Shown: positions 48,195 through 57,639 of the stretch, piece by piece
Layout: the number at the start of each line of letters is the position of its first letter
How positions within the stretch are numbered: the stretch's first letter is position 1
NCBI RefSeq assembly: GCF_000626675.1
Contig: NZ_CP006842.1
Span: 2,914,001 to 2,978,000, forward strand
Source: Corynebacterium glyciniphilum AJ 3170
GTDB lineage: Bacteria > Actinomycetota > Actinomycetes > Mycobacteriales > Mycobacteriaceae
Length of the DNA: 64,000 nt
Direction of reading: 5' to 3'
The notes under the pieces: generated by a model
Database searches by the model: none
What the model saw: the letters and a program-made list of their open reading frames with translations, nothing else
What the model was told of the DNA's origin: nothing
Program-made: the position numbers and the translations under genes

Positions 48195-48257
48195 CCCCTG
48201 TTTCTAGCAGTCTCCCCCGCCGAGTGCAAGGTACCGGACACGGCTACGCTGGAGCAC

Positions 48258-49676
48258 ATGACCGAGAACAACACTCTCACCGCAGAATCCGCACGCGCGG
48301 CAGTCGCCGAACAGATGCCGTGGCTGCAGCAGGCGCTCACCGACCTCGTCGCCTTCCGCTCCGTGCACTCGACCCCGGGCCTGGAGAAGGACAATGCCGG
48401 TGCGGCCCAATGGGTCACCGACGCCTTCCGCGCGGAGGGGATCCCGGTGGAACCGCACACCACCACCGACGGGTCAGTGTCGGTCATCGGTGTCCGCGAC
48501 GCGGCCGAAGGCTGGCCCACCGTCCTCCTCTACTCCCACTACGACGTGCAACCGGCCAGCGACGTCGACAACTGGACCTCCTCCCCGTGGTCGCTGACCG
48601 AGCGCAACGGGCGCTGGTACGGACGCGGTGCCGCCGACTGCAAGGGTCATGTGGTCATGCACCTCGCCGTCCTGCGCGCACTCAATGCCCTCATCGACTC
48701 CGGTGACCTGGATGACGAGACGGCGACCGCTCTGTCGAGCATCGGCATCCGCGTCGTCGTCGAAGGTTCCGAGGAGCGCGGCGGGTACGGTCTCGAGGAC
48801 CTGCTGTCGTCCAACCCGGAGCTCTTCGCCGCCGACACCTTCCTCATCGCCGACTCCGGCAACGACGCCCTCGGCGTCCCGGCCGTCTGCACGGCCCTGC
48901 GCGGCACGGCACCGGTCACCGTCCGACTGCGGACTCTCGAGCAGCCGATGCACTCCGGGCAGTTCGGCGGCGCGGCCCCGGACGCCCTGCTCTCCCTGAT
49001 CCGGCTGTTGGCCACCCTGCACGACGATGACGGACTCGTCGCCGTCGACGGACTGACCTCCGAAGCCCGTTGGGAAGGACGTGGACCCGACGAAACCACC
49101 TTCCGCGCGGACGCCGGTGTTCTCGACGGCGTGGACGTCCTCGGTGCGGCGCAGGGCCTCAACCCCAACGACCTGACGATCTCCCGGCCGTCCATCACCG
49201 TCACAGGACTGGACTCACTCTCCGTCGCGGACTCCGTCAACGCCGTCGTCGCTGACGCCGGAGCCGTGGTGAGCCTGCGCATCCCGCCGGGAATGGACCC
49301 GAAGGACGGGCAGGACGCCCTGATCCGGCACCTGGAATCCCATGTGCCGCACAACGCCCGAATCAGCATCGAGCGCGAATCCCTGGCCTCACCCTTCTCC
49401 GCGGACACCTCCGGACCTGCACTCAAACTGCTCTCACAGGCCCTCGCGGACGCCTACGGCGCGGACGAGACCGCCGAGATCGGATCCGGCGGCTCGATCC
49501 CCCTGAGCAACGCCCTCCTCGAGAAGTACCCGAACGCTGAACTCGCCCTGTTCGGCATCGAGGAACCGTCCTGCCGAATCCACTCGGCCGACGAATCCGT
49601 CGATCCCACGGAAATCGCCGCGATCGGCACCGCCGAACTGCTGTTTCTTGCCCGCTCGGGGGCGCTGGCCACCTAG
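48258..49676 (+). CDS. M20-family dipeptidase
   Basis: 472 residues of the M20/ArgE/DapE zinc-peptidase fold. Metal ligands: H in LLYSHYDVQP, D in GRGAADCKGH, E-E in VVEGSEERGG, D in IADSGND, and a C-terminal His in SCRIHSADE. Cuts dipeptides or similar small substrates in the cytosol. TACGCT lies 7 bases before the ATG, overlapping GGAG, so it may be leaderless. Apparently monocistronic. Confidence 0.93.
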   Translation: MTENNTLTAESARAAVAEQMPWLQQALTDLVAFRSVHSTPGLEKDNAGAAQWVTDAFRAEGIPVEPHTTTDGSVSVIGVRDAAEGWPTVLLYSHYDVQPASDVDNWTSSPWSLTERNGRWYGRGAADCKGHVVMHLAVLRALNALIDSGDLDDETATALSSIGIRVVVEGSEERGGYGLEDLLSSNPELFAADTFLIADSGNDALGVPAVCTALRGTAPVTVRLRTLEQPMHSGQFGGAAPDALLSLIRLLATLHDDDGLVAVDGLTSEARWEGRGPDETTFRADAGVLDGVDVLGAAQGLNPNDLTISRPSITVTGLDSLSVADSVNAVVADAGAVVSLRIPPGMDPKDGQDALIRHLESHVPHNARISIERESLASPFSADTSGPALKLLSQALADAYGADETAEIGSGGSIPLSNALLEKYPNAELALFGIEEPSCRIHSADESVDPTEIAAIGTAELLFLARSGALAT

Positions 49677-49713
49677 AGTTCACCCCGAGGTTGCCTGTCG
49701 GCAGTGATACAGA

Positions 49714-49809
49714 TAACATCATCGGCATGATCAACACCCTTAAGCGAGTAGCCCACCCGGGTGGAGGCGCGGACTGACCCCTCCACCACGGGGAAGTCAC
49801 GCTACTCGC
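49714..49809 (+). promoter_or_regulatory. Structured leader with competing hairpins
   Basis: TAACAT (49714-49719) ends 7 bases before an upstream ATG. The leader then offers exclusive pairings. An outer stem GCGAGTAGC (49744-49752) with GCTACTCGC (49801-49809) encloses GGTGGAGG (49760-49767) with CCTCCACC (49780-49787). Alternatives are the self-pairing CCACCCGGGTGG (49753-49764) and CCCC (49778-49781) with GGGG (49790-49793). This looks like an attenuator or other cis-acting switch for the LeuA-domain gene. Confidence 0.65.
49727..49777 (+). CDS. Upstream ORF (16 codons) in the leader
   Basis: ATG through TGA encoding MINTLKRVAHPGGGAD. Its ATG lies where transcription should begin, as in the leaderless genes of this window. 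The ORF runs through both the left arm of the outer stem and the GGTGGAGG arm, so ribosome movement would change the fold. It has no run of a single amino acid; Leu occurs once. Confidence 0.5.
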   Translation: MINTLKRVAHPGGGAD

Positions 49810-49868
49810 AAGCGGTTGCGTCGGTCCACATCCCACCGACGGTAACCAGCACAAGGGAAGACCCACTC

Positions 49869-50498
49869 ATGTTCGAGTCACAGGACAACCGGATGCCCAC
49901 CACCACAATGATTCGCTTCGCCCGCCCCGACGAGGCCCACGACGAGCGACTCGCCCCCGTCTACACCGACCGTCCCGGTCTGCGCCGTTCCACGGCCGTC
50001 ACCTACCGCGAGGGCAACCCGACCCGCCTCGAGAAGCGTCGCAACCGCACCAGAGTCTTCGCCGAGGACCCGTTCCGCGCCCGCTTCGGCCACCGCCTGC
50101 CCGCCGGGATGCGCCAGGAAGCACGCGGCATGGAGTGGCGGAAGTTCGTCACCACCTATGCCCCTTCGACCTACCGGGTCGAGTCGATGTCCACGACCCG
50201 ACGCACAGCCGGTCGGCGGGACTTCGAGATGACGATCTCCGGGCTCCGCGAGGACGCCGGCACACAGGTGTCGATCACCTCGATGGGCGCTGCGTCGGCA
50301 ATGACGCAGATCCTCGCCGACCACGGGCGACGCGTCGAGATCCTCGAGTTCCACCAGTACGACATCTTCGAGGCGACGGTCACCTTCGTCTTCGCTCAGC
50401 ACCAGACAAAGAAGGTCTGGGCCGTCGGCTTCGGTGCCGACCGTGACCTCTCCATCGCCAGCGCCCTGGCCTCTGCCGCGGGTCGGCTGCACGGGTAG
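49869..50498 (+). CDS. Stand-alone LeuA allosteric-domain-like protein
   Basis: 209 residues. The C-terminal ~120 (YRVESMSTTRRTAGRRDFEM onwards, through GAASAMTQILADHGRRVEIL and WAVGFGADRDLSIASALASA) resemble the leucine-binding regulatory domain of 2-isopropylmalate synthase. The N-terminal ~85 residues are Arg-rich and lack the catalytic TIM barrel. It might bind leucine or a related ligand, or adjust LeuA itself. ATG 49869 follows AAGGGAAG. The match is a fold-level impression, not a confirmed hit. Confidence 0.7.
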   Translation: MFESQDNRMPTTTMIRFARPDEAHDERLAPVYTDRPGLRRSTAVTYREGNPTRLEKRRNRTRVFAEDPFRARFGHRLPAGMRQEARGMEWRKFVTTYAPSTYRVESMSTTRRTAGRRDFEMTISGLREDAGTQVSITSMGAASAMTQILADHGRRVEILEFHQYDIFEATVTFVFAQHQTKKVWAVGFGADRDLSIASALASAAGRLHG

Positions 50499-50553
50499 AA
50501 CCACTGGCGCTGACCCGACCACGTGGGGGCGGTTTGAACATCTGAGACCGCCC

Positions 50554-51594
50554 CTACATGGTCGTAGCAGAGTGTGGTGCCGGGGCGGCCGCGTCGAGCG
50601 AGGCCATCCGGCGAAGCGCCCTGTCCCGTGCCTTCACCACCCGTTCCCGGACCATCGCCGGGGACCGGATCGACTCCTTGTTGAACCGGAGTGCCTCCCA
50701 GTCCAGATCCCGCAGCGCATGGAACTGATCGAAGTCCACATCAGTCTGACTGGCCGTGTCATGGTGGCCACCGTCGTAGTAGAGGGCCAGTTTGAGCTCC
50801 TCACAACCCAGGTCAGGAAGAGTCCTCGGTGTCCACCCGGTAGCGGCACCCGGCATCAGATCGACCCTGATCTGTGACTGCCACCGAAACGGCTGCGGCA
50901 GCAGGTCACGGACGATCAGCCGCAGAACCGTCTCCATCGGTGACTGCGCCCCGTCGTCCGCCAGCGCGAGAAGACGTTCCATGACACGGCGGTCGACCTT
51001 TCCCTTCGTCTCCTCCAGGATCTGTGCGCGCGTGACCCACGTGCACTGGCAGAACGCGTCGAGGAACTGCACGGCCCTCACCTCCTCCCTGGTCATTCCC
51101 GGAACGTCATGGACCCACCAGGTATGACGCCCGGTCATTATCGTCCACAGGCAGTGCGCTGCCGCCACCTGCGGAGTGACCACTTTCAACTGCGGGAACC
51201 TGCGGGACGGACGCATGGTCTTCAGCCCCGCAGGCAGCGGACGGATCACCGGTCGCACCGGATGGCATGCCGCCTTCATGGACCGGGTCGACCCTCGGGA
51301 GGTTCCGCCATGGAGGAGCAACACCGGCGCTGAGTCGCACCAGTCCGGCCGTAGCCCGTAAACCCCGGCCGCCGCCCAACCAGCCAGCACTGCGTCCGGA
51401 CGTACCAGATGGTGCGCCCAGGCCCGGGTGACGCAGTCGACGCCGAATCCTCCGTGAGCAGACGAGTCATACCCCTCCGGTGTAGGGATGACCAGCCCGG
51501 GAGCCACCTGGATGTACTCCCGCTTCAGCTTCCAGTCGGTCACGTTCCCTGACGCAGCCAGATCTCTCCGGACAACCGGAACGGTCGTCGGCAT
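50554..51594 (-). CDS. AbiEi/DUF559-like protein
   Basis: 346 residues. The C-terminal ~80 (LALYYDGGHHDTASQTDVDF, then LRDLDWEALRFNKESIRSPAMVRERV) match the DUF559 nuclease-like fold related to very-short-patch repair enzymes. The N-terminal part (RAWAHHLVRPDAVLAGWAAAGVYGL) is like the AbiEi-type antitoxin proteins common in actinobacteria. No partner toxin is adjacent. Whether it cuts DNA is unknown. ATG 51594 is the first start before recognisable sequence; the region above it contains 10-bp tandem repeats. Confidence 0.7.
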   Translation of the reverse strand: MPTTVPVVRRDLAASGNVTDWKLKREYIQVAPGLVIPTPEGYDSSAHGGFGVDCVTRAWAHHLVRPDAVLAGWAAAGVYGLRPDWCDSAPVLLLHGGTSRGSTRSMKAACHPVRPVIRPLPAGLKTMRPSRRFPQLKVVTPQVAAAHCLWTIMTGRHTWWVHDVPGMTREEVRAVQFLDAFCQCTWVTRAQILEETKGKVDRRVMERLLALADDGAQSPMETVLRLIVRDLLPQPFRWQSQIRVDLMPGAATGWTPRTLPDLGCEELKLALYYDGGHHDTASQTDVDFDQFHALRDLDWEALRFNKESIRSPAMVRERVVKARDRALRRMASLDAAAPAPHSATTM

Positions 51595-51952
51595 GCGCCT
51601 CCGCGTATAGTCCGGTCCCCGGCCCGCTGCTCTCGTCCTGTGCCCCACATGTCCCCCGCTTCCCATTCTTCCCCCTCGCCTTTCCTGCGCTTTCCTGCGC
51701 TTTCCTGCGCTTTCCTGCGGTGCGAAGTCCAGCAGACCCCGTTGCCCCCTGTCCACCCCTTTCCCCGCGCCTGTGGACGACGCCCTCCCGCAGCACCCCT
51801 TTGTCCACAGCCTCCTTCACTGTCGCCCCACGTATGCTATGTCTCATAGTGTGGGACGAACACGTCCGGGTGGTCTGACCCCCTCAAACCGCCCTCACGT
51901 CGTCGTGTCAGCCCGGCCGAGCGAGCCCCCGAGCGACCGAGCACCCACCGAT
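51595..51952. other. 358-base gap with repeats and short symmetric elements
   Basis: Besides four 10-bp repeats (51680-51719) it holds an exact TTGTCCACA (51801-51809), the actinobacterial DnaA-box form, with an inverted CTGTGGAC about 25 bases away, and CTATG-TCT-CATAG (51837-51849). One in-frame extension of the AbiEi-like ORF runs back to 51756 through the repeats. No other gene seen. Confidence 0.55.
51680..51719. repeat. Four perfect 10-bp tandem repeats
   Basis: CTTTCCTGCG occurs four times head to tail, 86 bases upstream of the AbiEi-like gene (as CGCAGGAAAG on its strand). Perfect short tandem arrays are prone to copy-number change. A unit of 10 is not a multiple of 3. Confidence 0.9.
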
Positions 51953-53134
51953 CTACCTCACCGACTCCCTCAAGGTGTCCACCGTGAGATCCACCGCGGC
52001 AATCCATGACTCGGGCTGGGTGAACCCCTCCTCGGCCCCGACATCGCCCCGGGTACGGGTCCCCGGTTCCAGGGCGGCACCGGCTTCACGCGCTGCGGCG
52101 CGTTGCAACGCATAGTCCCCGCCGCGTTCCATGATGCGGCGCACGTCCTGCAGTGCCTCGGCACACCCGAACTCCTCGGCGATCGGAGCGAGCACGTCCA
52201 GCCAGTCGGAGATGTCCTGGGTAACCCACCGTTCCGTGGTGTCACGGTCGGTGATGATCAGGGCCTCGAGACCGTACCGTGCCGCCCGCCACTTGTTCTC
52301 GGCGACATGCCAGTGCTGCAGGGTCGGCAGTTCCCGGCCAGCCTCCCACTCCCGTTCGTAGTACACGACGAGGCAGTGGATGAAAGCGCTGATCGCGCCG
52401 ACTTCCCGGATGTCCATCGTGGCGTCGGCGAACCGGACCTCCACCGTTCCGTACTTGGACGGCCGGACGTCGAAGTGCATGGAGCCGGTGTGGTTGATCA
52501 CCCCGGAACGGTCCATGTCCTCGTTGAACGCCTCCCACTCATCCCAGTCGGCGAACTGGTAGGGCATGCCGGCGGTGGGCAGCTGCTGATACAGCAGCGT
52601 CCTGTTCGACGCGTAACCGGTGTCGAGGCCCTCCCAGGCCGGGGAGGACGCCGAGAGCGCCAGGACGTGCGGGTACTGCGTCATGACCGCGTTGATGATG
52701 GGCCACACGCGGTCGCGTCCGCCGACACCGACGTGGACGTGGATGCCCCAGATCAGCATCTGGCGTCCCCAGTACTGGGTGCGCTGGATGATCTCCTGGT
52801 AGCTGCTCTTCTCGCTGAGGATCTGATCGCCCCAGTGCGCGAAGGGATGCGTCCCGGCGGAGAAGACGTTCACCCCCAGGTCATCGGCGACCGCGAGGAT
52901 CTGGGTGAGCTGTTCGCGCAGGTCCTCCACCGCGTCCGGGATGGTCTGGTGGACACCCGTGACCATCTCGACGGTGTTCGCGAGGAACTCACGGGTGACC
53001 CGGTGTCCCGGGAAGCGCTCGTCGAGGGCGTCGACGAGTTCGGGGGCACGCGGAACGAGGTCCCTCGTCTCCGGGTCGACAAGGGCCACCTCCCACTCGA
53101 TACCGACCGTCGGGGCGGAGGACGGAAATTCCAT
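51953..53134 (-). CDS. ybdK: Carboxylate-amine ligase, YbdK/GCS2 family
   Basis: 393 residues starting with [21 protein letters not shown], the GCS2-type glutamate-cysteine-ligase-like fold. Family segments [14 protein letters not shown] and [11 protein letters not shown] are present. E. coli YbdK has weak glutamate-cysteine ligase activity; true substrate here unknown. Order with LytR_C and DUF3263 proteins matches M. tuberculosis Rv0433-Rv0430, without the sodC of that locus. Confidence 0.92.
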   Translation of the reverse strand: MEFPSSAPTVGIEWEVALVDPETRDLVPRAPELVDALDERFPGHRVTREFLANTVEMVTGVHQTIPDAVEDLREQLTQILAVADDLGVNVFSAGTHPFAHWGDQILSEKSSYQEIIQRTQYWGRQMLIWGIHVHVGVGGRDRVWPIINAVMTQYPHVLALSASSPAWEGLDTGYASNRTLLYQQLPTAGMPYQFADWDEWEAFNEDMDRSGVINHTGSMHFDVRPSKYGTVEVRFADATMDIREVGAISAFIHCLVVYYEREWEAGRELPTLQHWHVAENKWRAARYGLEALIITDRDTTERWVTQDISDWLDVLAPIAEEFGCAEALQDVRRIMERGGDYALQRAAAREAGAALEPGTRTRGDVGAEEGFTQPESWIAAVDLTVDTLRESVR

Positions 53135-53158
53135 GGGGAGGATGTTACTGCATCAGTG

Positions 53159-54019
53159 TCACAGCGGTCCGGTCAGCACAACGACCACCCCGTCGGCACG
53201 GGGGCCGTTGCGGACGTCCGCCTCACCGAAGCGGTCGTAATAGTCCGGATTACCGGCGGCGGCGGCGATCCCCAGGTCACCTGCGACCTGCTCGGCTGCC
53301 GCCTGCGACTGTGCGTTGCCCTCGGGGTAGTACACCCGCGACTCCTCGCTGATGCCGTCGATCCGGCCCCTGAGGTTGCCGTAGCCGATGTTCGTCCAAC
53401 GCTCCCCCCGCAGCCGGTCTGCGGTGGTCTGGGCGACGGGCTCGCCACTGTTGTTGAGGACGGTGACCGCGGTGGCTCCCCGGTCAATGTCGGGTGCCGC
53501 GGGCTCACCGCCCCCGGCGTTCCCTGCTCCAGCCTCGGCGTCAGGATTGCCGTCCCCGTCCTCTGTGGGATCGCCGGCGGTCTCATCCCCGTCGCCGGCG
53601 GAGGGCGAGGCGCTGTCACCCCGGGCGGCGTCTGTGTCGTCCTCCGGTGCAGCGCTGTCCTGGGGCGCAGTGGCGGCGGCACTGCCCTGCCCGGTGGTGG
53701 CGTCTTGGGCGGTGTCCTCGGTATCGTCCCCGTCACCACCGACGAAGGAGTAGACACCCCATGCGATGAGCACGACGGCGACCGCGGTGAGCACCATAGC
53801 CAGGCCGCGGAGAGGCGGGCCACCGGTGCCGTTGTCTCCGTCGGGCCCGTCGGCCCCTGCGGCGGCCCCTGCGGCGGATCCTGAGGCGGCTCCGGCGGTG
53901 CCTCCTGCGGCGGCCGCGCCCATGGCGGGATCGATGGCGTACTCGTCATCGTAGGCCGTGTCCGGATTCGGGTCGTAGACGGAGTCGTCTCCGTGGCGGG
54001 GTCCGTTCTGATCAGTCAC
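53159..54019 (-). CDS. LytR C-terminal domain envelope protein
   Basis: 286 residues: an acidic and Ala/Gly-rich N-terminus (to ~68), one membrane helix (RGLAMVLTAVAVVLIAWGVYSF), a long Asp/Glu/Ala-rich linker and a C-terminal LytR_C domain (VTVLNNSGEPVAQTTADRLR). Such proteins lie in the cell wall space. M. tuberculosis counterpart is Rv0431. It lies 64 bases from the DUF3263 gene and 24 bases before ybdK. Confidence 0.88.
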   Translation of the reverse strand: MTDQNGPRHGDDSVYDPNPDTAYDDEYAIDPAMGAAAAGGTAGAASGSAAGAAAGADGPDGDNGTGGPPLRGLAMVLTAVAVVLIAWGVYSFVGGDGDDTEDTAQDATTGQGSAAATAPQDSAAPEDDTDAARGDSASPSAGDGDETAGDPTEDGDGNPDAEAGAGNAGGGEPAAPDIDRGATAVTVLNNSGEPVAQTTADRLRGERWTNIGYGNLRGRIDGISEESRVYYPEGNAQSQAAAEQVAGDLGIAAAAGNPDYYDRFGEADVRNGPRADGVVVVLTGPL

Positions 54020-54083
54020 GCCCCAATACTAACTACAGTCACACCAGTCACGTCCACATGACACCCCGGGAGAACATGACCAA

Positions 54084-54320
54084 TTATCCTTCCCGACGCC
54101 GCAGCAACGCCCCCACCACCACCGGGGCCACGTCCAATGCTTCCGGACGCGAGATCAACGCGTTGAGTTGCTGGTAGTACCGGACCGGGCTCACCCCGAA
54201 ACGGCGTCGGATCTCCTCCCCCTTCGCCCCTTCATCGCGCCACCACAGAGCCTCGAAGTCAAGCATCTCCCGTTCCCGCTCGGATAACCCCGCGCCAGCC
54301 CCATCCCTCAGTTCATCCAC
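54084..54320 (-). CDS. DUF3263 small protein (Rv0430-like)
   Basis: 78 residues with the DUF3263 signature SEREREMLDFEALWWRDEGAKGEEIRRRFGVSPVRYYQQLNALI, which has a helix-turn-helix-like shape. A DNA-binding role is plausible but unproven. Upstream gene is divergent, so it starts the DUF3263-LytR_C-ybdK minus-strand run. Confidence 0.9.
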   Translation of the reverse strand: MDELRDGAGAGLSEREREMLDFEALWWRDEGAKGEEIRRRFGVSPVRYYQQLNALISRPEALDVAPVVVGALLRRREG

Positions 54321-54458
54321 GGTGAATCAGTTTAGCCGACCCAAGATGGTAGTTTCGCTCCATCACGGCACCACCGTTGCGTACAGTACTCCTGCCCGGA
54401 CGAATACCTTTTCCCGGTGAATCGTCCCCTCATCCCGGAGAGACCCAGAGAGACACAC

Positions 54459-55796
54459 ATGAGCACCTCCCCGTCCACGACATCGTCGCCGACTTCGGCT
54501 GCCCCGTCCCCCTCGAAACAGACCCCTGAACAGAAGCGCGTCCTGGCGGGCACGCTCGTCGGGACGACCATCGAGTGGTACGACTTCTTCATCTACGCGC
54601 AGGCCGCCGCGTTCGTCTTCGCGCCCCTGTTCTTCGCCCCGCTGGGCGACTCTCCCCTGGCACAGGTGATCTCCTGGGCCACCATCGGGATCAGCTTCCT
54701 CTTCCGCCCGCTCGGCGCAGTGGTCGCCGGACACCTGGGCGACCGCTACGGACGCAAGATGGTCCTGGTGGTCACCTTGTTCGGCATGGGTGTGGCCACC
54801 GCACTCATCGGCCTGCTGCCCACCTACGAGACGATCGGCGTGGCCGCACCGCTGCTGCTGATCCTGCTGCGGATCATGCAGGGCCTCTCCGCCGGTGGCG
54901 AGTGGGGTGGCGCCGCCCTGATGGCCGTGGAGCATGCTCCCCGCGACAAGCGCGGCATGTTCGGCTCGTACCCCCAGATCGGTGTGCCGCTGGGTCTGAT
55001 CCTGGCGTCCTCGTTCATGTTCCTGCTCACCAACGGGATGTCCGACGAGGCCTTCCAGAGCTGGGGCTGGCGTATCCCGTTCATCTCTTCGGTGGTGCTC
55101 ATCGCCGTGGGCTACCTGATCCGCCGCGCCGTCGACGAGTCCCCGGTGTTCCTCGAGATGCAGAAACGGCGCAAGGAGGCCTCGGCCCCGCTGGGCAGCC
55201 TGTTCAAGAACCACTGGCGCCGCGTGCTGCTCGCCGCCCTGATCTTCGCCGGCAACAATGCCGCCGGCTACATGATCATCGCCTTCTTCTCGTCCTACAG
55301 TTCCAACGAACTGGGTATGGCGAAGTCACAGACCCTCATCGCCACCCTTATCGGTGGAGTCTCCTGGCTGATCCTGACCATCTGGTCCGGACGTATCTCC
55401 GACAAGATCGGACGGCGTGAGACGTTCATCATCGGCTACCTGCTCATCGCGGTGTGGGCCGTGCCCATGTGGTTCTTCGTCGACAAGGGTGAGCTGCTCT
55501 GGCTGGTCCTGGTGATCGTCGTGCTCACGATCGGGCTGGCCCCCTCCTACGCCCCGCAGTCCGCGCTGTACGCCGAGATGTTCCCGGCGGAGGTCCGGTA
55601 CTCCGGCACGTCCATCGGTTACGCGCTCGGTTCGATCCTGGGCGGCGCTTTCGCCCCGATGATCGCCCAGCTGCTGTTGGACTCCACCGGAAAGTCCTGG
55701 ACGATCGGTCTCTACCTCGCCGCCGTCGCGATCATCTCCGCCATCGCCGTGTGGCTGGTGCCGAAGTCCGTGGAAAAGTCCGACCTCCACGTGTAG
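54459..55796 (+). CDS. MHS-family metabolite/proton symporter
   Basis: 445 residues with twelve helices. Family motifs: [13 protein letters not shown] in helix 1, [13 protein letters not shown] in the first loop, and GGEWGGAAL in helix 4/5, typical of ProP/KgtP/ShiA-like carriers of osmolytes or organic acids. Substrate unknown. ATG 54459 is preferred over a GTG 42 bases upstream as the latter would lie near the divergent start. Ends 29 bases before def. Confidence 0.9.
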   Translation: MSTSPSTTSSPTSAAPSPSKQTPEQKRVLAGTLVGTTIEWYDFFIYAQAAAFVFAPLFFAPLGDSPLAQVISWATIGISFLFRPLGAVVAGHLGDRYGRKMVLVVTLFGMGVATALIGLLPTYETIGVAAPLLLILLRIMQGLSAGGEWGGAALMAVEHAPRDKRGMFGSYPQIGVPLGLILASSFMFLLTNGMSDEAFQSWGWRIPFISSVVLIAVGYLIRRAVDESPVFLEMQKRRKEASAPLGSLFKNHWRRVLLAALIFAGNNAAGYMIIAFFSSYSSNELGMAKSQTLIATLIGGVSWLILTIWSGRISDKIGRRETFIIGYLLIAVWAVPMWFFVDKGELLWLVLVIVVLTIGLAPSYAPQSALYAEMFPAEVRYSGTSIGYALGSILGGAFAPMIAQLLLDSTGKSWTIGLYLAAVAIISAIAVWLVPKSVEKSDLHV

Positions 55797-55825
55797 CCCC
55801 GCACCCGGCGGTTATTCTGGAGGGC

Positions 55826-56461
55826 ATGTCAGTTCTCCCCGTCGTCATCTGCGGCGACCCCGTCCTCCATCACCCCACCGAGCCCGTCGCCGAGGCCGAG
55901 GTCGGGACCGAACAGTTCGGTACCCTCATCGCCGACATGTACGAGACCCTCGACCTGGCCCACGGTGTGGGCCTGGCGGCGAACCAGGTCGGCGTCTCCA
56001 AGCGCCTGTTCGTGTACAACTGTCCCGATATCGACGGGCCGGACGGCACCCGTAAGACCGGTGCCGACATCGATGCCCAGGGCGGCCCCATGCGCCGCGG
56101 GTGTCTGATCAACCCCGTTCTGGAGACCTCCGAGATCCCGGAGACCATGCCGGACGAGGAGGACGACGTCGAGGGCTGCCTCTCCGTCCCCGGGTACGAC
56201 TTCCCCACCGGGCGCGCAGACTGGGCACGCGTCTCCGGCCTCGACGAACACGGCGACCCGGTCACCGTCGAAGGGTACGGCTTCTTCGCCCGCTGCCTGC
56301 AGCACGAGGTCGGTCACCTGGACGGGTACCTCTACATCGACACTCTCATCGGCCGGAACAAGCGCGCCGCGAAGAAGACGGTGAAGCGTGAGGGATGGAC
56401 TGTCGCAGGGAACTCCTGGACCCCCGGCGTGGACCCCGACCCTTTCGGCCACGATGAGTGA
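55826..56461 (+). CDS. def: Peptide deformylase
   Basis: Removes the formyl group from new proteins. Motif 1 [10 protein letters not shown], motif 2 EGCLSVPG with ligand Cys, and motif 3 QHEVGHLDG. 211 residues, slightly long because of an acidic insertion near residue 110. TATTCT (55813-55818) and GGAGGG precede the ATG. An earlier in-frame start is in the transporter's 3' region and is rejected. Confidence 0.96.
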   Translation: MSVLPVVICGDPVLHHPTEPVAEAEVGTEQFGTLIADMYETLDLAHGVGLAANQVGVSKRLFVYNCPDIDGPDGTRKTGADIDAQGGPMRRGCLINPVLETSEIPETMPDEEDDVEGCLSVPGYDFPTGRADWARVSGLDEHGDPVTVEGYGFFARCLQHEVGHLDGYLYIDTLIGRNKRAAKKTVKREGWTVAGNSWTPGVDPDPFGHDE

Positions 56462-57587
56462 CCTGCCACCTGACCCGGCTCCCGACACATCGTGGTCGGG
56501 CGCCCACGCAGGGGCGGTTTCCCCGGAGTCCACGGGGCTCCCCTTCCCCGTGTCCCGCCACACCGATCCTCTCGGCGTGCGGGTGGGGGTGCGTGCGACG
56601 GTCCGTTACCTCGTCATGAACGATGCCGAGGGCGATGCCGCACGTCCGGCGATGAACCCCTCGACAGGGCGGCCCCTGGTCACCGACCTCATCGGTGTCA
56701 TCGACTCCGTGGATCCGCTGCAGATCCGGACGACGGACGGGGTGGTGCACACTGTGCCCGCCGACGGAGTCGTCGTCCTCAAGACTCTCGCCGACCGTCC
56801 GGTACGCACCTCCGACATCCGCGCGGTGGAACAGGCCACCGCCGCCGCCTTCCCCGGCATCACCAACGACAGGATCGCCGGCTGGCTGATGCGCGCGGGG
56901 GACGGGATCACCGAACGGTCGAACTCAGCCGTCCCCCTGGGACCGGAGACCGGCACAACTCCGGTACCACTCGAGGCCATTCACGCCTTCTACCGACGCC
57001 ATGACCTCCCCACCAGGATCCTTCTTCCCGACCGGGTGGCGCGTCCTGCCGAGCATCTTCTCGGACTCCCCGGGACACAGACGGGCCCGGAGATCATCGT
57101 GATGACCCGCACGCTCGACGGCGAGCTTCCACCGGTCCCCGAAGGACCTCCGAACGTCACGTTCTCGGTCTCCGAGGAACCGGACGACGAGTGGTTGAGC
57201 CTCTACCATTTCCGTGGTGAGCCGCTGCCTGAGCACGCGCTCCGGCTCCTCGCCGGCCGGATTGACGGCACACTGGGTTTTGCCCGCCTCACCGTCGACG
57301 GTGAGCTCGTCGCGGTCACGCGTGGCACCGTCACCGTCGGCGGACGGGAACAACACCTCGGGTACTCTGCCGTCGAGGTCGCACCCAGATGGCGGCGCCA
57401 GGGGCTCGGCCGACTGATGGGGACCGCCATGCTCCACTGGGGACGCCAGCACGGGGCGACCCGCAGTTATCTGCAGGTCATCACCACAAATGAGGCGGGC
57501 CTCGGCCTCTACCGTTCCCTCGGGTTCGCCGAGCACCACCGGCATCGTTGCCTGACGTTGGCCGATGCTACCGGGGCGGGCGACTGA
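56454..57587 (+). CDS. GNAT acetyltransferase (Rv0428c-like)
   Basis: 377 residues with a C-terminal GNAT domain: [32 protein letters not shown] and [25 protein letters not shown]. The N-terminal ~240 residues have a second, weakly conserved domain seen in Rv0428c homologues. It overlaps def by 8 bases, so the two are translated together; an N-terminal-protein-modifying role is a guess from this. Confidence 0.87.
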   Translation: MSDLPPDPAPDTSWSGAHAGAVSPESTGLPFPVSRHTDPLGVRVGVRATVRYLVMNDAEGDAARPAMNPSTGRPLVTDLIGVIDSVDPLQIRTTDGVVHTVPADGVVVLKTLADRPVRTSDIRAVEQATAAAFPGITNDRIAGWLMRAGDGITERSNSAVPLGPETGTTPVPLEAIHAFYRRHDLPTRILLPDRVARPAEHLLGLPGTQTGPEIIVMTRTLDGELPPVPEGPPNVTFSVSEEPDDEWLSLYHFRGEPLPEHALRLLAGRIDGTLGFARLTVDGELVAVTRGTVTVGGREQHLGYSAVEVAPRWRRQGLGRLMGTAMLHWGRQHGATRSYLQVITTNEAGLGLYRSLGFAEHHRHRCLTLADATGAGD

Positions 57588-57639
57588 GACGGTGATCTGA
57601 CTGCGGTGCAATCGCCGCGGAGTGGATATGGTGTAGGAC

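Noticed and set aside
50516..50564. Imperfect hairpin after the LeuA-domain gene as a terminator
   Set aside because: Arms have about three mismatches, no T-run, and the right arm covers the stop codon of the convergent gene; too weak to list.
50554..51594. AbiE defence system
   Set aside because: No AbiEii nucleotidyltransferase gene is next to it, so only a stand-alone AbiEi/DUF559-like protein is called.
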